From assembly GCA_963170055.1 (NCBI GenBank), contig CAUJGJ010000451.1:26001-90000 (forward strand): a stretch of DNA of 64,000 nt, given 5' to 3'. Shown piece by piece: positions 53,057 to 64,000 of this stretch. The translations under genes and the position numbers were made by a program. Position 1 is the stretch's first letter; every line of letters starts with the position of its first letter. The notes beneath the pieces were generated by a model that was not told the origin of the DNA, made no database searches, and worked only from the letters and a program-made list of their open reading frames with translations. This DNA is from Halisarca cf. caerulea. Lineage: Eukaryota; Porifera; Demospongiae; Chondrillida; Halisarcidae.

Positions 53057-53617
53057 GTGGAAGCACTCAAGCCATGGGCTACCATCTAAAGAGGGGTTCT
53101 TTGTCTAAGGAGAGCAATAGAAATGCGATGAGAAACGTTTGTTTTTAGCCTTTCAATTTTCTTCAAATTTACTCCAAACTTGTGCAATAACACTTTCGTT
53201 AATTGCAATGGAATATCTGTTAATTGAAATGAAACGTCAGTTAAATACATTGCACCTTCCGTTAAATGAAATGAAAAATGCGTAAACCAATCGAAAGACT
53301 GTAATATTTATAGTTTATATGGACATATTCAGGATGCATGAATTTATATGCACCTTTATATTGTCATTGTTCTCAAAACAGTTCACCAACAATGTTGAAT
53401 GAATGTTCAGCTGTTACTGAGTGTTAATGTGAACTTCATGTTCATAAGTGATTCAATTTAATGGGGTACCAGCCCCCAAAATTTTTAACCCTAATTGTTT
53501 GTTGTTCAGCTATTTAGCTGAATAAAATTTTTTACCGGTGGCTCTTTCCTGTTATTGCAGTTGAGTTATGACCAACATTCCATCTGTCTTAATACAATCT
53601 TCTTTCCCACAATAAAG

Positions 53618-57907
<4,290 letters not shown>

Positions 57908-58297
57908 TGGATTATTGATCCCCTAAGCCCTAATGATAGTACTACCGTCTAACTGGAAATATTGGCGGAAAGAATTTTTTGAGGCATTGGCAGTTTTTAT
58001 TTTGATTGTTGGCCTGCCTACGTTATAATTACCAAGCGTTTTAGCGAGGTTAATTGTTTCCGTCGTATGGGGGAGTCTGATCGAGAAACCCACACACTTA
58101 ATTATATTTTGGCCAGTATGTCGTTTCTTTGTGTGCAAGTTGCAAGTCGGTGTTAAAGTTCAGTAGCAGTGAAGTGGTAAGAACAGAAGCAGGCATAACT
58201 GTTTTATGTAATAAGGTAAACTTTATGTGCACTACCTTACTCCGTATTGAACAAAATGGTCACAAAGTTATTTACCTTTGGGTCTCTGACTGTCTTA

Positions 58298-58958
58298 CCG
58301 TACGCGCTCTAATTTTCGCGGGCTTAAACTTTCGCGGATTTTGCAAATTCGTGATTTTCGCGTTTTTATTTTCGCGGGTCCCCATCCAGTGCCTCTGTTT
58401 TTTTTGTTCAAGTTAACTAGTGATAGACCTGAGTAGACCGTAGATCGCAATTGGTACTCTAAAGTTTTAATGATTGTCAAGCCAAACAGGCCGGGCAATG
58501 ACACAGACACATGAGCGGTTTCTTCCTCCGAATTGTTGCATATTTCTTTTCCAACAGCATCCGCCATGCTTGATGGGACAACTTGCTCCAAATCTGGGAA
58601 GTCCGGACGTTTGCGAACCAAAAACGAACGAATCGGGCGACATTCTTCAATCACCGTCAGGTAGCTACAGGCACATGCGAACGTAAACGAAGACAAAATA
58701 AAGGCAATAAAAGTTACAGACTATACCTTCTTTCACACCTATATTAGGTATAGGTATCATCATGGATCTAATAAGAATACAACAAGGCGTCGACAGCGCT
58801 GCTCGCTGTTCAGCGACAGCCATTTTATATCATTGCGACGGCCATTTTATATCACTGCGCAAGATTTCAAACTTTTCGCTGATTTAAACTTTCGCGGATG
58901 GCTTCCAATCTGCGAAAAACGCGAAAGTTTAGGCCCGCGAAAATTAGAGCGCGTACGG
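58298..58958. mobile_element. TA-flanked miniature element with 133-codon frame
   Basis: A 661-bp element with perfect inverted ends of at least 20 bp (CCGTACGCGCTCTAATTTTC) and TA on both sides. The subterminal ACTTTCGCGGAT recurs inverted. On the minus strand a frame of 133 codons crosses most of it, including FLVRKRPDFPDLEQVVPSSM and SEEETAHVSVSLPGLFGL; I do not recognise it. Confidence 0.8.
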
Positions 58959-58964
58959 TATCTT

Positions 58965-59945
58965 GTCCGATAGGATAGGTTTAGCAATCTTTATAGTTTT
59001 GAACAATAATATCTAAAGGTTCTATATGGCGATTGTCAAGTTTCTTCCAATATACAGTAGGATTCACAATTCTGTTGTTTGGGTGATCAAATTGAGTCCG
59101 CCATTGTGTCAGCCATTGTGTCGGACATCTTTAGAGACACCTTTCTTGTGAATGCGCGTACACAATTAAGGACACGTGTAGAACAATATGGCGTTATCAG
59201 GAGGGCTTTGATCTATTTTCTTCAAGTGCTGATTTGGCAAGGACATCTTTTTCTGACAACTTTGTCTGTGGAAAGTTATAGAATGATTTTCGTGGCAAAA
59301 TTTTACAGTAAATTGTTGTAAAAAGATTTCAAAGCCAGCAAGTTGCTGGTTGATTTATGTAGAGTTTTCGTATAAAAGTACTTTCAACGGAAAGAAATAA
59401 GAAATTTAAAGTGTTTTAAGAAGTTATTAATTAACAAATGAAAGTTTAGTATTGTGTGTTGTGCATTTTTAATGTTATGTACATTAAAACAATCCAGACC
59501 TGGACACTGGCCCGTTCAAGTTACCAAGTATTGTCCATGTGCACCACTTTGCACTATCATTTGATAGATGTAACTCTTTTGATTGGGATCATCTGCTATG
59601 TGCATATCCAATCAAATGTATCCTGACAATTAAAATTCTGATGAAGCTCATTTTTGCTGGTATTCTACGCTGTGTTCTTGGAATCTAAGATTATGCATGC
59701 AATGCAGCAACATGAATATTTCAAATTAGCTACACATCATAGAATCAATTGATTTTCCTGCATACACACAGCAAGTCAAAATATATGTGTAACTGTGTTC
59801 AATATGGCTATCAAGGACATTGTCATGTCGATCCTTAAACACATGATAAACTCTTAGTTCATAATTTTTTTTGAAGAACAGAATGGTAATGCCAATGAAA
59901 ATTGTTGGTTAATTAGATTTTATTGTTTATGTATAATTGTGTGGT
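58965..59945. other. Stretch without recognised feature
   Basis: An 80-codon frame at 59079-59321 (RTQLRTRVEQYGVIRRALIY) has no family resemblance or splice context. Confidence 0.45.
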
Positions 59946-59951
59946 GGTATA

Positions 59952-60114
59952 CAGTGGCCCTTGTTTATCTGACCACATCTGTTTCTCATGATCATAAATT
60001 GTATTGGATAATCCGTGCAGGTGTTAATTGGATTAATCAATATGTAACTTAATGATGGGGATTCACAGCAGAGTGTCAGATAAATGAGGTTTTTGCATAA
60101 ACCAGGTGTGACTG
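59952..60114. mobile_element. TA-flanked miniature element, family CAGTGGGCCC, copy 2
   Basis: A 163-bp homolog of 11244-11417, starting CAGTGGCCCTTGTTTATCTG and ending CCAGGTGTGACTG next to TA. Confidence 0.75.
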
Positions 60115-60119
60115 TATAT

Positions 60120-60855
60120 TGACATGAATCAAGATCCAGTATATTATCCAGGTAATTTGAGAAAGCAATTCTAGGGATCATTGAGATGCATGACTGTAAT
60201 TGTGCAGCCGGATTGCAGTGATACATGTCACATAGCTATAGTATCTATATGGATGTTCAAGCAGGCCAAATTGAATCAAGCAATTGTAATTCAGTTGAAA
60301 CATGCAGATCAAGTGAAAAGCAATCATTAATTTTGCAAACACGTACCTCAGAAGGCAATATACTTTGTGTCAATCATGACTGAGGGAACCAATATAAAAC
60401 TTAAATGTAAATTAACCAAATTGAATGCTACACTGATGTAATACTATACTATATTACTGTCTTTGTCTCCAACTGTGAAAATTAAGGACTAGTAGTCTAC
60501 ATTGCATCTTGCAATCGAGACTTTAATACCAAGACTGTAAACTTTGCATGCAGCGTAGAGTTATAAATCAAAGCGTGAGCACACATGGTCACATAAGTTT
60601 TGTAACTAGTAGTGAAAATGGAATTTTTGATACAATTCACTGACATTTTCTGCTTTTAACTTTTCTCAGCAAGGTTCTGAACTTTGTTCAAAACTAGTGA
60701 TATTTCATAGCCACAGCTACTAGTATATAAAATGGAGTCTTTTATTGACTTTTGTATGAGGATAAAATGCTGTCAAGATTTCTGTTCACTTACCATTTTA
60801 TTCAGGATTTCCTCTCAGTTCTCTAGAGATGTTTTGGATAATCTACTGCATTTGC
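60120..60855. other. Stretch without recognised feature
   Basis: No exon or repeat was recognised. A frame starting MESFIDFCMRIKCCQDF (60732) runs into the next element and is not taken as a gene. Confidence 0.45.
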
Positions 60856-60861
60856 GAAGTA

Positions 60862-61392
60862 CCGTAGATCGGGAAAATTTTGTCGTTAAAATATTTTCGT
60901 GGATAGGAGAAACCACGAAAATTAATACAACGAATATTAATCATTCATCATAAATGTTCCAGGAAATTCCAGTCCTCCTTGGGGAGATCACTCGAGTACC
61001 TCCTCTTACCTGTTACCCTGCACTCGATACTGCCTCCTCGTCTGAGGGACAGCGAGCACACGCACGAGATCTTGCGCGGCAAATGTCCTAAACCGGTATC
61101 CTTTTTCTCAACGGCTAGGACGTAGCAATCTTTATCATTTTGATCTCCCTTATCTTTCACGTGGAAGGCATTTCCCAAAATTGCTAGCTATATTTCCTTA
61201 TAGATGTGATAGCCTCAATTTCTACACGATTTCTCGAACGCCATTTTTCTCACCGCACGATGTTTTCTGGTTGCGTATGTAAACATTATTCGTTGTTGAT
61301 TAATATTCGTGGGATGGTAGGACCACGAATAATTTCTAACACGAAAAAAACTTACACGAAAGTTTTTTACACGAAAATTTCTCGATCTACGG
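60862..61392. mobile_element. TA-flanked miniature element with HIRAN-like frame
   Basis: A 531-bp element starting CCGTAGATCGGGAAAATTTT and ending ATTTCTCGATCTACGG, with TA on both sides. On the minus strand (60948-61178) the frame GHLPRKISCVCSLSLRRGGS, IECRVTGKRRYSSDLPKEDW resembles a HIRAN-like domain that I recall from repeated frames in invertebrate genomes (GHVPRKIS, VTG.RRYS.DLPQGG). It is probably a captured or element-derived fragment. Confidence 0.65.
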
Positions 61393-61399
61393 TAAATGT

Positions 61400-62300
61400 G
61401 TAAGGTGCTTTATAAGTGGCTATTCACAAATTCGAAAACTTCTAATGCAGGAAAGTCAGCCTTGAATCAAAAATATTGGCGGATATTATGTTTGCAGTAC
61501 TTGATCTAACCGCCAATCCACCAAAATATAATGACCGCCAATATTTTTCATTAAAATTAATGGTATAATTGGTGGATTAAGTGTATGGTGCAGCTATGCT
61601 ATAGATTTTGTTTCAGAGAATTATCATGGCTTTTGTTATTTAGATAATCACAAGCAAAATTATTTTTGTGAACACTGAAGAATTCCCAAATTGGTTTGAT
61701 CGTCTTTGTCAGAGATGTGGAAAGAATGTTTGATAGTTACACTCTTCCACCAACCTTTACACCTGTTTTTTGAATTGCAGTTGTGATTTTGTTAGCATTT
61801 TTAAATTTGCAGTACATGTATTCCATATGCTATATTTTGTTTCTATTTGGAACTCTTATTTTTATAAGCTTGCATAATACACTTTGATTGTCAAGTAACT
61901 TTGGTAGTTCAAGATACATATTAACACTATCAAATCATGATTATGGAGGTACAGAATGATTGATCCATAAGCAATTACTAGTGGACATGCATAATATAAA
62001 ATTCTTTATTGAAATTCATACATGATATTACATTATATGTACTGCATCGCAGGTATAACAAGTGCTTATTTCGTAAACAGAGGGACATTGTGTGGTTTAC
62101 AAAGGAATTTGATTGAATAGTATCACGTTTTACTAATGTACAGCGTTATGTAGTCACGTGAATGTTCAAATATCGCAATAGTCTGCACATGTCATGTTTT
62201 CAAAACGTTCTACTAGTTATTTGTTTGTGCTAGAAGAAATATTGATTTCACCAATTGTTACCATTTGTTGGTGACGTCATCATATCGCGTGACCGCCTTA
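61400..62300. other. AT-rich stretch without recognised feature
   Basis: No exon or element ends recognised. AATATTGGCGG and CCGCCAATATT at about 61470 and 61534 can pair. Confidence 0.45.
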
Positions 62301-62491
62301 TGACATGAGAAATCACCGCAGCTATAAGTTTAATGACTTTGTTAATACACAAAACATGCCTAAGAATTCAAGAATAGCATGAAATTGCAAGAATTGCAGA
62401 TAACTTAGAAAGAAATTAGCTAATTTTTATTTCTTACAAGTACAATTTATTTGAGAAATTACCGCAGCTATAAGTTTCATGACTTTGTTAA

Positions 62492-63086
62492 GGTGGCGAG
62501 TCGGTCCGCCCACGCAATTTTTGCAAAAATTGAGTTGTTATATCGATGTTGCTGAACGATATTAGTGCCACTACTCTTATTCATCTTACTGAGTTAATTA
62601 TTAAACCAGTGCAGGCCAAAGAATAAATGAAAAAGTCATTCACTGCAGCAGAAACGAAGCTCCTTCTGTTCGGCGTACTTTGACACTTTATCGAGTCAAA
62701 TTTTAACGTAACACGTGTATTTGGACACCAACTTGTAGCTTACACTCGCATATCAGATCGTATGTATGGAATTTGGGAATCTCCTCGGCTTAACGGAAAA
62801 TCAACTATTTTGCATTGCTGCGGGTGCAATATCGCCATTTTGTGCATAGTTTAGGAGTCGTGGCGCAGTGGAAGAACAGAATTTCTGGAAATCCATTCAT
62901 ACGATCATTCACCGTACCTAGATGAACGCTCAGTCGAATTTTGACGATAACACTGGGCTTCGTGCAGGAATAAAGCGTCAAAAATGGTACAACGATGATC
63001 AAGTATACGAGTAAGCACTCAATAATTATATTCATGGCCTGATAATTATATTCATGGCTGCTGCAAATGGCGGCTGACCCGCCACC
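62492..63086. mobile_element. TTAA-type element, GGTGGCGAGTC ends, copy 1
   Basis: A 595-bp element with ends GGTGGCGAGTCGGTCCGCC and the complement of GGTGGCGGGTCAGCCGCC, flanked by TTAA (62488-62491 and 63087-63090). The neighbouring array unit at 62334-62355 shows the same site unoccupied with one TTAA. Confidence 0.85.
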
Positions 63087-63326
63087 TTAATACATGAAAC
63101 ATGCATAAGAATTCAAGAATAGCATGAAATTGCAAGGATTGCAAATAACTTAGAAAAGAAATTTGCTAATTTTTATTTCTTGCATGGACAATTTATTTGA
63201 GAAATCACCGCAGCTATAAGTTTAATGATTTTGTTACTGCACTAAACATGCATAAGAATTCAAGAATAGCATGAAATTGCAAGAATTGCAAGTAACTTAG
63301 AAAATAAATTAGTTAATTTTGTTATT

Positions 63327-63594
63327 ACTTTCACCGGAAGTGTCCGGAACGTCTGGAACGATGTCAATATATATATATTATATGTCAACAACACGGCGGA
63401 CGCGAAGTCGGTACAAAATCATTTGGCTGTATTTCGGTGAAATTCATTCGTTTGCTCCTGATTTTATCAGCGAAGGGTCTTTTAGACCAGAAGAGTTCTT
63501 CGAAATATTATTTTAGTCAATAACGCCGATTTCCAAGCGATTCGAGTTTCCAGGGCCGTAGGCGGCCCACGAGTTTTTTAAACTCAAATCGCTT
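63327..63594. mobile_element. Insert carrying ISEGSFR peptide and hairpin, copy 2
   Basis: A 268-bp insert in the tandem array, flanked by GTTATT on both sides (63321-63326 and 63595-63600). It contains a frame ending PDFISEGSFRPEEFFEILF, then GCGATTCGAGTTTCC, an inner GGGCCGTAGGCGGCCC hairpin and AAACTCAAATCGC. Homolog at 15100-15325. No known family recognised. Confidence 0.6.
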
Positions 63595-63644
63595 GTTATT
63601 TCTTGCACGGAAAACTTATTTGAAAATCACCGCAGATATAACGG

Positions 63645-64000
63645 TAACGTTCCCAAATGATTTTTAAATACTTTGCAAGTGTGTAATTTGCATTAAATAA
63701 AGATTACTACGAGTAGTTTAAAAGAAATTAGAAACTTCGCAGGTGTGACATGTGCACATGTGCAATGTTACAAAAATGGCCGCCCTAAAGTCGGCTGAAA
63801 TCAACCCCCACTTTTCTTGCGTTTAGTGTATTTATGGAATACAAGAAACATACAAAACATCGATATGACTATTAAATGCAACAACAGTTCACTTAACTTT
63901 GTTGTCGATACTTCGCAAAGCCAAAAAAACGACCACAGATTCGGACCTTGAAAATAACTTTAGTGCAAAACCCGGTCATGTAAACCATCGTTTAGAACAG
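63645..64000. other. Stretch without recognised feature
   Basis: Nothing recognised up to the window end. Confidence 0.5.

Larger units (their letters stand above)
62307..63640. repeat. 146-bp tandem array, interrupted twice
   Basis: Units start GAGAAATCACCGCAGCTATA and contain CAAGAATAGCATGAAATTGC. Starts at 62307, 62453 and 63199, with a partial unit resuming at about 63595. The second unit is split by a 595-bp element and a later one by a 268-bp insert. Confidence 0.85.

Noticed and set aside
60732..60953. 73-codon plus-strand frame MESFIDFCMRIKC
   Set aside because: It crosses into the left end of the 60862 element, and a possible minus-strand exon in the same place has stops in all frames.
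62805..63035. 76-codon minus-strand frame
   Set aside because: Lies inside the TTAA-type element and is not conserved as a frame in the related copy at 36609-37694.

Overview
This window looks like nuclear DNA of an animal. It is AT-rich, has spliced genes whose introns follow the GT..AG rule, and is densely packed with metazoan transposable elements (Tc1/mariner, hAT-like, TTAA-target elements, pogo/POGK-like elements, three kinds of LINE, a Helitron-type helicase piece). The mix (BEN-domain pseudogenes, a LINE with a restriction-like endonuclease tail, many TA-flanked miniature elements) would fit a sponge or another early-branching invertebrate. That is inference; no sequence here fixes the species. 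No operons, CRISPR arrays, rRNA or tRNA genes were seen.

Host genes. (1) Minus strand, about 3872 down to the left edge: an eight-exon gene fragment whose splice phases all agree and whose last two exons match the start of a Rap/Ran-GAP domain (Rap1GAP/GARNL3 type). (2) Plus strand, 8856 to at least 38127: seven exons joined in consistent phase across introns of up to about 10 kb, encoding an unrecognised protein with a coiled-coil-like stretch in its last visible exon. (3) Plus strand, 53618-57907: the last three exons of an unrecognised gene. Two further exon-like open frames lie at 49661-49850 and 52112-52358.

Elements by region. 4.4-5.2 kb and 5.8-8.3 kb hold two decayed LINE fragments. 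9-31 kb is the giant-intron region of gene 2, filled with miniature DNA elements, a palindromic repeat family with a 16-bp internal minisatellite, two Tc1-like remnants and a BEN pseudogene. 31.6-35.6 kb is a nested stack: a CR1/L2-like LINE 5' half split by a 2.2-kb element with 5-bp target duplications, which itself contains a 775-bp Tc1-derived element. 35.9-37.7 kb has a 121-bp-arm palindrome and a TTAA-type element. 39.4-41.5 kb holds a second BEN pseudogene. 41.7-44.7 kb is a Tc1-like transposase interrupted by a 2.07-kb LINE with a clean 6-bp target duplication. 45-52 kb carries three long GT/CA-rich microsatellite blocks, a Helitron helicase fragment and repeats. 54-64 kb holds several complete miniature elements with identifiable target duplications, two of which sit inside a 146-bp tandem array that supplies the empty site.

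Overall the interest is in the transposon stratigraphy: several insertions can be dated relative to one another, and empty sites for two of them are present within the window. Gene identities rest on reading splice signals and family resemblance by eye; no database search was possible.
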